This document shows, in pieces, positions 56,510-64,000 of a DNA stretch of 64,000 nucleotides (within the stretch, counting starts at the first letter, position 1; every line of letters starts with the position of its first letter). The stretch is from Streptomyces sp. I6 (GTDB lineage Bacteria > Actinomycetota > Actinomycetes > Streptomycetales > Streptomycetaceae), in assembly GCA_003725745.1 (NCBI GenBank), contig RHDP01000001.1, positions 2,881,501 to 2,945,500 of the forward strand. Direction: 5' to 3'. The notes under the pieces are model-generated. The model saw only the letters and a program-made list of their open reading frames with translations, did no database searches and had not been told where the DNA came from. The position numbers were made by a program, and so were the translations under genes.

Positions 56510-56767
56510 GGGAGCCTTCCGATAACGGGGCGAAATGGCTGGACGGACAGAAACTCCCACGGTCATCCGCATATGACACGGGCAGACACACAGGCATCCG
56601 GGTGAGTACTCACCGGCCATCGAGCCATGCAGGGGGTACGCGGCAGTTGCGGGAGCGTGCACGGTGATCCCGGTCTCCGCGGCGAGCACCGAGCCGGTGA
56701 ACCCTCCCGGTGCAGGCGGGCGCAAGCGGGTGCCGGGGCGCTGCCGGCCCGGCACCCGCGAGGGCCG
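56510..56767. other. Intergenic region between two minus-strand genes
   Basis: Promoter region of the secreted protein. It contains an imperfect GC repeat near 56710-56760 just downstream of the MFS gene that may terminate it. No gene is supported. Confidence 0.4.
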
Positions 56768-58135
56768 CTACGCCGCCGCCGTCAGCCGCTCACGCGGAAC
56801 CATTCGCACATGCCGATGACCGCGGCGGAGGTCCAGCTTCAGGCGCATACCTCCGGCCCGGAGCAGGATCAGGCCGATCACGACCGCCGCGATCACCGCC
56901 ACCGCGCCGCCCGCCGCCATGCCGACCCGTACGCCGTAGTGGTCGGTGAGCCAGCCGACGACCGGCGCGCCCAGCGGCGTACCGCCGACGAAGACCATCA
57001 TGTAGAGGCTCATGACCCGGCCCCGCATCGCCGGGTCCGTCGCCATCTGGACCGACGAGTTCGCCGTCACGTTCACCGTCAGGCCGACCATGCCGATGGC
57101 GACGAGCAGCGCCGCGAAGAGCCAGAAGGACGGCGAGAGGGCGGCGGCGATCTCCAGCACCCCGAGCAGCGCGGCCGCGCCGAGGAGCATCCGCAGCCGC
57201 GAGGAGCCGCGGCGGGCCGCGAGCAGGGCCCCGGCCAGGGATCCCGCCGCTATCAGCGTGTTGAGCAGCCCGTACGTACCCGCGCCTGCGTGGAAGACCT
57301 TGTCGGCGAAGGCCGTCAGCCAGATGGGGAAGTTGAAGGCGAAGGTGCCGACGAAGCCGACGAGCACGATCGGCCAGATCAGCTCGGGCCGACCGGCGAC
57401 GTACGTCAGGCCCTCCCTCAGCTGTCCCTTGCCGCGCGGTACCGGCTCGGTCCGGTGCAGTTCGGCGGGGCGCATCAGCAGCAGCCCGATGATCGGCGCG
57501 AGGAACGACAGGCCGTTGAGCAGGAAGGCCCAGCCACTGCCCACGGCGGTGATCAGCACACCCGCGACCGCGGGCCCGACCAGCCGCGCGGACTGGAAGT
57601 TGGCGGAGTTCAGGCTGACGGCGTTGCGCAACTGCTCCGGCCCGACCATCTCGGAGACGAAGGACTGCCGGGTCGGGTTGTCGACGACCGTGACCATGCC
57701 GAGCAGGAAGGCGACCAGGTAGACGTGCCACACCCGGACCTCGCCGGAGAGCGTGAGGACGGCGAGCGTGAGTCCGCAGAGGCCGAGCGCGCCCTGGCTG
57801 AAGAGCAGCAGCAGGCGCTTGGGGCAGCGGTCCGCGATGACCCCGCCGTACAGGCCGAAGAGCAGCATCGGCAGGAACTGCAGGGCCGTGGTGATGCCGA
57901 CGGCGGCGGCCGAGCCGGTGAGGGTGAGGACCAGCCAGTCCTGGGTGATGCGGGCCATCCAGGTGCCCGTGTTGGAGACGATCGCTCCGGTGAAGAACAG
58001 CCGGTAGTTGCGGATCCTGAGCGAGGAGAACGTCCCCCGGCCCGCCGGCCCGTCTCCCGGGGCCGTGCCGCTCGTGTGGTCGTCGTCGTGGGGCTTCGGT
58101 GCGGGTGCGGAGTCTGCTCCGGGTCCCGGACTCAA
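56768..58135 (-). CDS. MFS transporter (enterobactin/macrolide exporter type)
   Basis: About 455 residues from TTG 58135, behind GAGGAGG; an in-frame start further upstream would overlap marR. Eleven to twelve hydrophobic helices are visible (AAAVGITTALQFLPMLLFGL, WHVYLVAFLLGMVTVVDN...). The DNPTRQSFVSEMVGPEQLRNAVSLNSANFQSARLVGPA stretch is typical of the MFS_3 group. It exports drugs or siderophores. It follows the marR gene by 26 bp, so it is probably one operon under MarR control. Confidence 0.9.
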   Translation of the reverse strand: MSPGPGADSAPAPKPHDDDHTSGTAPGDGPAGRGTFSSLRIRNYRLFFTGAIVSNTGTWMARITQDWLVLTLTGSAAAVGITTALQFLPMLLFGLYGGVIADRCPKRLLLLFSQGALGLCGLTLAVLTLSGEVRVWHVYLVAFLLGMVTVVDNPTRQSFVSEMVGPEQLRNAVSLNSANFQSARLVGPAVAGVLITAVGSGWAFLLNGLSFLAPIIGLLLMRPAELHRTEPVPRGKGQLREGLTYVAGRPELIWPIVLVGFVGTFAFNFPIWLTAFADKVFHAGAGTYGLLNTLIAAGSLAGALLAARRGSSRLRMLLGAAALLGVLEIAAALSPSFWLFAALLVAIGMVGLTVNVTANSSVQMATDPAMRGRVMSLYMMVFVGGTPLGAPVVGWLTDHYGVRVGMAAGGAVAVIAAVVIGLILLRAGGMRLKLDLRRGHRHVRMVPRERLTAAA

Positions 58136-58161
58136 GAGAGGTCGCCTCCTCGGGCTGGTCG

Positions 58162-58599
58162 TTACAGGTGCGCGAGCTTCTCCAGTACGGGGGCGGCCGC
58201 GCGCAGCTTGGCCCACTCCTCCTCGTCCAGGCCCTCGGCGAGCGAGGACAGCCAGGCGTTCCGCTTGCGGCGGGACTCCTCGAGCATGGCCTCGGCCCGC
58301 TCGGTCTGGCTGACCACCTTCTGCCGGCGGTCCTCGGGATGCGGCTCGAGCCGGACCAGTCCCTTGGACTCCAGCAGTGCCACGATGCGGGTCATCGACG
58401 GCGGCTGGACGTGCTCCTTGCGGGCCAGCTCACCAGGGGTGGCCGAGCCGCAGCGGGCCAGGGTGCCGAGCACCGACATCTCGGTGGGGCTCAGCGATTC
58501 GTCGACGCGCTGGTGCTTCAGGCGCCGGCCCAGCCTCATGACGGCCGAGCGCAGTGAGTTCACGGCGGCGACGTCGTCGCCGTGGGACAGGTCAGGCAT
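58162..58599 (-). CDS. MarR-family transcriptional regulator
   Basis: 145 residues with the winged HTH LSPTEMSVLGTLARCGSATPGELARKEHVQPPSMTRIVALLESKGLVRLEPHPEDRRQKVV. First gene of an operon with an MFS exporter, the usual ligand-released repressor of such pumps. TAAGCT lies seven bases before the ATG (58607-58612), suggesting a leaderless or very short leader. The AT-rich upstream region (58606-58640) includes an imperfect dyad, TTATTA...TAATGA, as a candidate operator. Confidence 0.9.
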   Translation of the reverse strand: MPDLSHGDDVAAVNSLRSAVMRLGRRLKHQRVDESLSPTEMSVLGTLARCGSATPGELARKEHVQPPSMTRIVALLESKGLVRLEPHPEDRRQKVVSQTERAEAMLEESRRKRNAWLSSLAEGLDEEEWAKLRAAAPVLEKLAHL

Positions 58600-58605
58600 A
58601 GTCCT

Positions 58606-58640
58606 TAGCTTAACTCATTACCCATCCTAATAACCACCGT
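58606..58640. promoter_or_regulatory. AT-rich promoter/operator of the marR-MFS operon
   Basis: This stretch is far poorer in GC than its surroundings. It contains ATTA-N7-TAAT and a TAAGCT -10 box, a likely MarR autoregulation site. Confidence 0.45.
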
Positions 58641-58731
58641 GTTACAGCCATGCCCGATGTCTCACCCGAACGAGTGAGAGGGCTTCGGAAAGTGACGCGC
58701 CGATCGGTTCCGGCCAACGATGCTGGTTGAC

Positions 58732-59052
58732 ATGGCAACAACCGCAACGACCGTATCGAGCACATCGAGCGCATCGGCAGTGCTGAGCCTGCGGATGGAC
58801 GGCGAGCTGCTCGACCGGATCCGGGAGCATGCCGCCAGACGCGGAATGAGCGTCCAGGACTATGTGGTCAGGACCCTTGTACGGAACGACTTCGACGAGC
58901 GCTTCAAGGCGGCCGTCGACGAAACGGACGAGTTCTACGGCCAGGCATCGGACCGGCCCGGGCCGAGCGGGGACCCCGCCCGACCGGGGCGCGGTGCTGC
59001 CCCCGGGCGGGCAGCAGCAGCGAGCACAGGCACGCGAAGACGCCCGCGATAA
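58732..59052 (+). CDS. Ribbon-helix-helix-type small protein
   Basis: 106 residues from ATG 58732 (ATG 58720 is in frame). After a Thr/Ser-rich head, SAVLSLRMDGELLDRIREHAARRGMSVQDYVVRTLVRNDFDERF looks like an RHH/CopG DNA-binding fold, conserved in streptomycetes. No toxin gene is adjacent. The Pro/Arg/Ala-rich last 35 residues look unrelated and may come from readthrough after an indel. Confidence 0.65.
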   Translation: MATTATTVSSTSSASAVLSLRMDGELLDRIREHAARRGMSVQDYVVRTLVRNDFDERFKAAVDETDEFYGQASDRPGPSGDPARPGRGAAPGRAAAASTGTRRRPR

Positions 59053-59161
59053 GGTCGGCCACGTTCGTCAGCTTCCTACAGCGGCGCAGGAGCGCGGGGC
59101 GTGCTGGCCGCCGAGACTCTTGTGAGGGGTGACTACGCAGGCAGGCGCCGGCTTGGGCCGT

Positions 59162-59440
59162 CGGGGCGCCGAGCCAGACGTGTTGCGCGTCCGGGGTGAC
59201 GGTGAGACCGAATTCGGTGGGGTCGGGGGAGTCGGCGGCGTGCCACGGGGCGAGTGCCTGCTCGACGGCGTCCCACAGCAGCACCGGGCCGCCCTGCCGT
59301 ACGGTCCACCCCTCGCCGTCCGGGGTGAGGACGGCGAACGCGTCGTTGCCGGCGTCGAGCACGTACGTGTTCACCGTGCCGTCGTCGGTGGGCATGGAGA
59401 AGTAGCGGGCGTGCGGCAACGTCCGCCGCTCCGTCGCCAT
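59162..59440 (-). pseudogene. C-terminal remnant of a PCMT-type methyltransferase
   Basis: The 93 readable codons (MATERRTLPHARYFSM... to TPDAQHVWLGAP) resemble the C-terminal extension of actinobacterial protein-L-isoaspartate-like methyltransferases, including those of ATP-grasp peptide (graspetide) clusters: GGPVLLWDAVEQALAPW and FGLTVTPDAQHVWL. The SAM-binding N-terminal domain is absent, and the frame continues into unrelated sequence. It looks like a relic beside a Scr1/DUF397 pair. The assignment is from pattern memory and uncertain. Confidence 0.4.
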
Positions 59441-59573
59441 GCCGTCCACTCCGTACGTGTCGCTTGTCCGCGTGCTCTGCGTGATTGCCTGCTCACACCT
59501 TGGCCGCGAAGTGCGTACGCTCAACAGGTCTGGAGCCATTCCGACGGAAGCGGAATACCAGGGAGTTGAACAG

Positions 59574-60402
59574 GTGAGCGAGGAAGCTGACCAGGCACGA
59601 GAGCCTCGAACGGTGCCGCGTACTTCGGTGAGGAGGTGAAGGCGTTACGGGAAGCGTTGGGACTGTCGCAAGAGAAGTTCGCCGACAGGCTCCACTACCA
59701 GCAAGCACAGGTCAGCAAGGTCGAGAACGGCACTGTGCTGGCCTCAGAAGCGTTCGCGGAAGCCATGGACCGCGTGGCCGGCACGCCAGGCACGTACACC
59801 CGTCTTCACGCCAAGCTGAGCAAGCAAGGGCACCCGGAATGGTTCGTGCCGTACATCACCCTTGAGGAGTCCTCAAGCGGGATCACGGACTACTCGTGCA
59901 CCTTCCTCATGGGCCTGTTGCAGACTCCGGAGTACGCCGCCGCCGTCATCCGCGCCGCTTCCCACGCGAAACAGACGATCGGATCAAAGAGCGCGTGGAG
60001 CTGCGCATAAGGCGGCAGACCGGTATAGAGCGCGATGAACCGCCGCTCTTGTGGGTCGTGATCCACGAGGCCGTCTTGCGTATGTGCGTCGGTGGCCTAT
60101 CCGTCATGATCGCGCAACTTGAGCACTTGGCGGTGCAGATGGAATCACCGCACGTCACGGTTCAAGTGCTCCCGTACGAAGCGGGTGCCTCGCCCAGCCA
60201 CTTGCCGTTTACCCTGCTCGCGTTGAACAGCGCACCCCACGCGGTCTACACCGAGACCCCCACCCATGGTGGTCAAGTGGACGACACGCCTAGCGTGGTA
60301 GCGAAAGCCGTCGGCATGTTCGACCGGCTTCGTATGGCGGCACTGTCCGAGGAAGAGTCGATAGCCCTGGTTCGCAAGATCATGGAGGATCACGCCAAAT
60401 GA
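59574..60402 (+). pseudogene. Scr1-family (XRE HTH + DUF5753) regulator, two frameshifts
   Basis: About 276 residues from GTG 59574, with AGGGAG upstream. HTH: LREALGLSQEKFADRLHYQQAQVSKVENG. DUF5753: SCTFLMGLLQTPEYAAAVIRA, ERVELRIRRQTGIERDEPP and MESPHVTVQVLPYEAG. The frame breaks at 59622-59626 (one T missing, PRTFGEEVKAL expected) and near 59977 (one base missing). The TTA codon at 59645 would make expression bldA-dependent. It overlaps the DUF397 gene (ATGA); such pairs act like toxin-antitoxin or developmental switches (WhiJ/BldB-like systems). Confidence 0.82.
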
Positions 60403-60608
60403 GCGCCACCCCCGACCCTCAGCTCATACGCTGGGTCAAGAGCACCCACAGCGGCGGCGAGGGACAGTGCATCGAATGGGCGCCCGACCATGCGCGCGCC
60501 ACGGGAGAGTTCCTGGTCCGTGACAGCAAGGACCCGAACGGCCCGCACCTGACCCTGACCCGTGAGGAGTTCACCGGTCTCGTGGAGTTCGCCAAGCACC
60601 ACGGGTGA
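60399..60608 (+). CDS. DUF397 small protein
   Basis: 69 residues: IRWVKSTHSGGEGQCIEWAPD...VRDSKDPNGPHLTLTREEFTGLVEFAK is the complete DUF397 domain. In streptomycetes these acidic proteins are encoded next to XRE/DUF5753 regulators and antagonise them. The start overlaps the regulator's stop as ATGA, so both are translated together. Confidence 0.93.
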   Translation: MSATPDPQLIRWVKSTHSGGEGQCIEWAPDHARATGEFLVRDSKDPNGPHLTLTREEFTGLVEFAKHHG

Positions 60609-61001
60609 CCCGCGCCCCCGTCGGTCCCGAGTACCCGGCCCTCGCCACATGGCGGGGGCCGGTGCCGTATCGACGCCGGGCGCGTGATCCGCGCGCTTGC
60701 CTGCCTCGGTCACCCGCCGGTGCCGAAGGGGTGACCAAGGAGGGGTAGCACAGACACAGCATGGTTGACCTGCGCGTTTCCGCCTGTCAGTACCGGCGGG
60801 TTGCAAGAGGGTTAGAGACCGTGAGACATCCGGCACCCGGTACCCGGCGTGCGGCACCGAGCGCCGGAGGCGCTCCATGGGCCACGGACACCGGGCCAGG
60901 CGGCCCGGCGGCGCCGGACGTGCCGGATGAGGTCCGGCCGCCGGCCTCGCCGCTGCTCCGCGACCGTGACCGGGACCGCCACCGCCGCCGGGGGCGGACC
61001 C
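60609..61001. other. Intergenic region with one hairpin
   Basis: It contains the hairpin at 60704-60740. Open frames here lack support. It lies between the DUF397 gene (+) and the convergent NCS2 permease (-). Confidence 0.5.
60704..60740 (+). terminator. Hairpin after the DUF397 operon
   Basis: CCTCGGTCACCC pairs with GGGTGACCAAGG (one wobble) around a 13-nt loop, about 95 bp after the DUF397 stop. Confidence 0.5.
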
Positions 61002-62468
61002 TCAGGTGAGGCCCAGCGCCGGCATCGCGTAGGAGAAGACGAAGACCGCGGAGACCACGTACATCGGGACCGGCACCTCACGGCCGCGGCCCGCGGCCAG
61101 CCGCAGCACGCTGAAGGCGATGAAGCCGATGCCGATGCCGTTGGTGATCGAGTAGGTGAACGGCATCATCACCATCGCGAGGAACGCCGGAACGGCGATG
61201 GTGAAGTCGCTCCAGTCGATGTCCTTGATCGACCCCGCGAGGATCAGGAAGCCGACCGCGAGCAGCGCGGGTGTCGCCGCCTGGGACGGGACCATCGTCG
61301 CCAGCGGGGTCAGGAACAGCGCCGCCGCGAAGAGCCCTCCCGTGACGACCGACGCGAGGCCGGTGCGCGCGCCCTCGCCGACGCCCGCCGTGGACTCGAC
61401 GAAACAGGTGTTGGCGGAGGAGGAGGTGGCGCCGCCGGCGGCGACGGCGACGCCGTCGACGATCAGCACCCTGTTGATGCCGGGGAACTCGCCCTTCTCA
61501 TCGATCAGCTTCGCCTCGTCGCCGACGCCGAGGATGGTGCCCATCGCGTCGAAGAAGCACGACAGCAGCACGGTGAAGACGAACAGCGCGCCGGTGAGCA
61601 GGCCGACCTTCTCGAACCCGCCGAACAGGCTGACCTGGCCGACGAGCCCGAAGTCCGGTGTGGCGACGGGGTTGCCCGGCCACTCCGGCACGGTCAGGCC
61701 CCACGCCCGGCCGGGGAGCTGGGCGATCAGCTGGATGACGACGGCCACCACCGTCATCGCGATGATGGAGAGCAGGATGGCCCCGGGCACCTTGCGGATG
61801 ATCAGCGCCAGAGTGAGCAGCGTACCGAGGACGAACACCAGGACCGGCCAGCCGGAGAGGTGGCCGGTGAGCCCGAGCTGGAGGGGGACGACGGTGTTGG
61901 CGGCGTCCGGGATGCGGGAGACGAAGCCGGAGTCGACCAGGCCGATCAGCATGATGAACAGGCCGATACCGATCGCGATGCCCTTGCGGAGGCCGAGGGG
62001 CACCGCGTTCATGACCCGTTCGCGCAGGCCCGTCGCCACCAGCAGCATGACGACGAAACCGGCGAGGACCACCATGCCCATGGCGTCGGGCCAGCTCATG
62101 CGCGGGGCGAGCTGGAGCGCGACGACCGTGTTCACGCCCAGCCCGGCCGCCAGGGCGATCGGGACGTTGCCGATGACACCCATGAGGAGCGTCGAGAAGG
62201 CGGCGGTGAGCACGGTCGCGGTGACCAGCTGGCCGCCGTCGAGCTGGTTCCCGTACATGTCCTCGGCGCTGCCGAGGATGATCGGGTTCAGCACGACGAT
62301 GTACGCCATGGCGAAGAAGGTGGCGAAGCCGCCGCGGACCTCACGGGCGACCGTGGAGCCGCGCTCGGAGATCCTGAAGTGGCGGTCGAGTCGGCCGGGG
62401 GCACGGGAACCCGAGTCGGGCCGCTGCGGCTGCCGGACGTCATCGGGCGCGGTGGCCGTGGGGGGCAT
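61002..62468 (-). CDS. NCS2-family (AzgA-type) purine permease
   Basis: 488 residues with about thirteen membrane segments. FATFFAMAYIVVLNPIIL, LAAGLGVNTVVAL, GLRKGIAIGIGLFIMLIG, FFDAMGTILGVGDEAKL and SSANTCFVESTAGVGEGARTGLASVV are the AzgA/GhxP hypoxanthine/guanine-adenine transporter motifs (the last holds the conserved E-S-T-A-G substrate loop). Proton symporter for purine uptake. It is a single gene, and no purine-degradation genes are nearby. Confidence 0.92.
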   Translation of the reverse strand: MPPTATAPDDVRQPQRPDSGSRAPGRLDRHFRISERGSTVAREVRGGFATFFAMAYIVVLNPIILGSAEDMYGNQLDGGQLVTATVLTAAFSTLLMGVIGNVPIALAAGLGVNTVVALQLAPRMSWPDAMGMVVLAGFVVMLLVATGLRERVMNAVPLGLRKGIAIGIGLFIMLIGLVDSGFVSRIPDAANTVVPLQLGLTGHLSGWPVLVFVLGTLLTLALIIRKVPGAILLSIIAMTVVAVVIQLIAQLPGRAWGLTVPEWPGNPVATPDFGLVGQVSLFGGFEKVGLLTGALFVFTVLLSCFFDAMGTILGVGDEAKLIDEKGEFPGINRVLIVDGVAVAAGGATSSSANTCFVESTAGVGEGARTGLASVVTGGLFAAALFLTPLATMVPSQAATPALLAVGFLILAGSIKDIDWSDFTIAVPAFLAMVMMPFTYSITNGIGIGFIAFSVLRLAAGRGREVPVPMYVVSAVFVFSYAMPALGLT

Positions 62469-62891
62469 ACGAGTCCTCGTCGAGATGGTGCGTGGCTCAC
62501 TCCGACCGACCGGTCATCTGGAGCTTGGAGGTTGCTACGAAGAAAACCGATCAGACACAAACCGCTTCAGTATGAACAGATAAGGCCAAGATCGGTATCT
62601 CCGCGCGTAGAAGCCCATGGTCGAAGGGCTGCCCCGACTCTGGAGGCGTGCCCGGGACCCCCACGGGGACGTCAGGGAGCGCCCCTGCGGGGCCCGGAAC
62701 CATCCCCTGGCGGGCCCGGCGGCGCCCCGGGGCGGCACGGGTCCGGGACACGGCCCAGGGCACGGTCCGGGACACGGGTGCGCGGCCGGGGCCGCCAGGG
62801 GAAACCGCTGGCACCCGGGAGGCGGCCGAGGTGCCGCCGGCACCCGGAGCACCGCCGGGGCGCCACCAGAAGTGCCGCCTACACTGACCGC
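62469..62891. other. Intergenic region between divergent genes
   Basis: It contains the NCS2 promoter side (62470-62600) and a GC-rich stretch with two copies of GGTCCGGGACACGG (about 62738 and 62764). No coding frame or purine-riboswitch-like structure was recognised. Confidence 0.5.
62880..62885 (+). promoter_or_regulatory. -10 box of leaderless DUF2530 gene
   Basis: TACACT stands six bases before ATG 62892, with no Shine-Dalgarno sequence. Confidence 0.5.
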
Positions 62892-63152
62892 ATGGCGAAG
62901 TGGACCCCCAAGCACGAGGCACCCGAGCCCCTGGAGGGGCCGGTCGTCGCCACCATCACCGGCGGCACGATCCTCTGGTTCGTCCTCTTCGTGGTCCAGG
63001 TCCCCTTCTACGGCTGGTTCGCCGACCACGAGCTGGACTGGTGGGTGTGGACCTGCCTGGCCGGCGGCGGGCTGGGCCTCCTCGGCATCTGGTACGTGCG
63101 CAAGCGCGACGCGGCAATCAGGCGCGCACAGGCCGCACACGGCTCCGGCTGA
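62892..63152 (+). CDS. DUF2530 two-helix membrane protein
   Basis: 86 residues. After [17 protein letters not shown] come two helices, [20 protein letters not shown] and [20 protein letters not shown], then a basic tail [11 protein letters not shown]. This is the DUF2530 pattern of small actinobacterial membrane proteins of unknown role. The transcript is probably leaderless. A 42-bp palindrome follows the stop. Confidence 0.85.
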   Translation: MAKWTPKHEAPEPLEGPVVATITGGTILWFVLFVVQVPFYGWFADHELDWWVWTCLAGGGLGLLGIWYVRKRDAAIRRAQAAHGSG

Positions 63153-63161
63153 CGCGAACCG

Positions 63162-63203
63162 CGGCCCCCTCTCGGGCCCGGGCCCGGGCCCGAGAGGGGG
63201 CCG
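63162..63203. terminator. 42-bp perfect palindrome
   Basis: Both 21-nt halves are exactly complementary (centre CCCGGG). It lies 10 bp after the DUF2530 stop and serves as a terminator before the P-type ATPase gene. Confidence 0.8.
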
Positions 63204-63274
63204 GGCCGTGCTCCCGCCTCGCGGAACGGGGGCCCGGAGGGGTGGAGCGGCCCGCGTCGCCGTACCGTCGAGGC

Positions 63275-64000
63275 ATGACTCAGCGGTCGGAGATCAGCAG
63301 CGACGGAGCCGAGCCGCGCGGCGGCCCCGTGATCGACGCGGGGGCGGAGCTCGACCCCGTACACCCCGTACCGCCGCCCGTGCGGCACCGGCCGGGCGGG
63401 CTGAGCGCCGACGAGGTCGCCGAACGCATCGCACGCGGCGAGGTCAACGACGTCCCGGTACGCAGCAGTCGCTCCGCCGTCGACATCGTCCGGGGCAACG
63501 TCTTCACCCGCTTCAACGCGATCATCGGCGTGCTCTGGGTGATCATGTTCCTGGTCGCGCCGTTCCAGGACACCCTGTTCGGCTTCGTCATCCTCGCCAA
63601 CACCGGCATCGGCATCATCCAGGAGCTGCGCGCGAAGAAGACGCTCGACGGGCTCGCCGTCATCGGCGAGGCGAAACCGACCGTCCGCCGCGACGGTGTC
63701 GCCGGCGAGGTGTCCACCTCCGAGATCGTGCTCGGCGACCTTATCGAACTCGGCCCCGGCGACAAGGTCGTGGTCGACGGCGAGGTCGCCGAGGCCGACG
63801 GCCTCGAGGTGGACGAGTCCCTGCTGACCGGTGAGGCCGACCCGGTCCTCAAGAGGCGCGGGGACCGGATGATGTCCGGCAGCTTCGTCGTCGCGGGCGG
63901 CGGCGCCTTCACCGCCACCAAGGTCGGCCGGGAGGCCTACGCCGCCCAGCTCGCCGAGGAGGCCTCCCGCTTCACCCTGGTCCACTCCGAGCTGCGCTCC
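63275..64000 (+). CDS. P-type cation-transporting ATPase (N-terminal part, runs off window)
   Basis: 242 residues are readable from ATG 63275, which sits six bases after TACCGT (leaderless pattern). A cytosolic N-terminus ([32 protein letters not shown]) precedes two membrane helices ([36 protein letters not shown]). The actuator domain follows, with [15 protein letters not shown], where the TGE phosphatase loop is intact. The family is the E1-E2 calcium/magnesium-like group common in streptomycetes. The phosphorylation DKTGT lies beyond the window. Confidence 0.9.
   Translation, partial: MTQRSEISSDGAEPRGGPVIDAGAELDPVHPVPPPVRHRPGGLSADEVAERIARGEVNDVPVRSSRSAVDIVRGNVFTRFNAIIGVLWVIMFLVAPFQDTLFGFVILANTGIGIIQELRAKKTLDGLAVIGEAKPTVRRDGVAGEVSTSEIVLGDLIELGPGDKVVVDGEVAEADGLEVDESLLTGEADPVLKRRGDRMMSGSFVVAGGGAFTATKVGREAYAAQLAEEASRFTLVHSELRS

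Noticed and set aside
62469-62600. Purine riboswitch before the NCS2 permease
   Set aside because: No conserved purine-aptamer core could be recognised by eye in this GC-rich leader.

Overview
The window is high-GC actinobacterial DNA, almost certainly a Streptomyces chromosome arm or core segment. Supporting signs are the GC-rich third codon positions, GTG/TTG starts, many ATGA/GTGA stop-start overlaps, GC hairpin terminators without U tracts, and typical Streptomyces families (DmdR1-type iron repressor, NsdA-like regulator, SSI protease inhibitor, Scr1/DUF397 pair, DUF4360 protein, mycothiol-related domains). From memory, the gene order resembles the S. coelicolor SCO4411-SCO4350 neighbourhood read backwards. 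That is recollection, not a search result.

Layout. 1-7.5 kb: a truncated amidohydrolase and a divergent acyl-CoA synthetase share two copies of an operator-like palindrome. A tandem Mop protein follows, then an ECF sigma/zinc anti-sigma pair facing a STAS anti-anti-sigma factor, an EF-hand protein and an orphan ligand-binding lipoprotein with a Gly-Thr-Asp repeat tail. 7.6-16.4 kb: an SCO4402-like protein, purU, a repeat-rich membrane protein, an NsdA-like regulator divergent from a PrimPol-like protein, and an ABC exporter. 17-27 kb: an SSI-type inhibitor, a hydrolase, dmdR1 divergent from a SIS sugar isomerase with a DasR-type (dre) site between them, a PAS protein, pdxH, a second citrate synthase and an IPNS-like oxygenase preceded by a leader-peptide ORF. 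27.3-38.7 kb: a vapBC-type pair, then an eight-gene minus-strand acyl-CoA catabolic operon (TIGR03084 protein, AtuA-like protein, acyl-CoA carboxylase beta and alpha, acyl-CoA dehydrogenase, CoA ligase, enoyl-CoA hydratase, TetR).

38.8-48.6 kb: a LysR/EamA divergent pair, a cytidine-deaminase-like protein, and a complete IS4-family element with a 10-bp target duplication placed in the promoter of a HAD phosphatase. A FAD/Fe-S oxidoreductase and serC follow. 49-64 kb: a secreted DUF4360 protein, a beta-propeller protein, an SGNH hydrolase, small stress-type proteins, an aldo/keto reductase, a 2'-5' RNA ligase, a secreted choice-of-anchor C-like protein with a Cys-rich tail, a MarR/MFS operon, a Scr1/DUF397 pair, a purine permease, a DUF2530 protein and the start of a P-type ATPase.

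About fourteen single-base frameshifts interrupt otherwise intact housekeeping-type genes, nearly all in short homopolymers and mostly one base too few. The simplest reading is sequencing or assembly error. I label those genes pseudogene because the frame is broken in this sequence, but most are probably functional in the organism. Several genes have a TANNNT -10 box 6-7 nt before the start codon and are probably leaderless.
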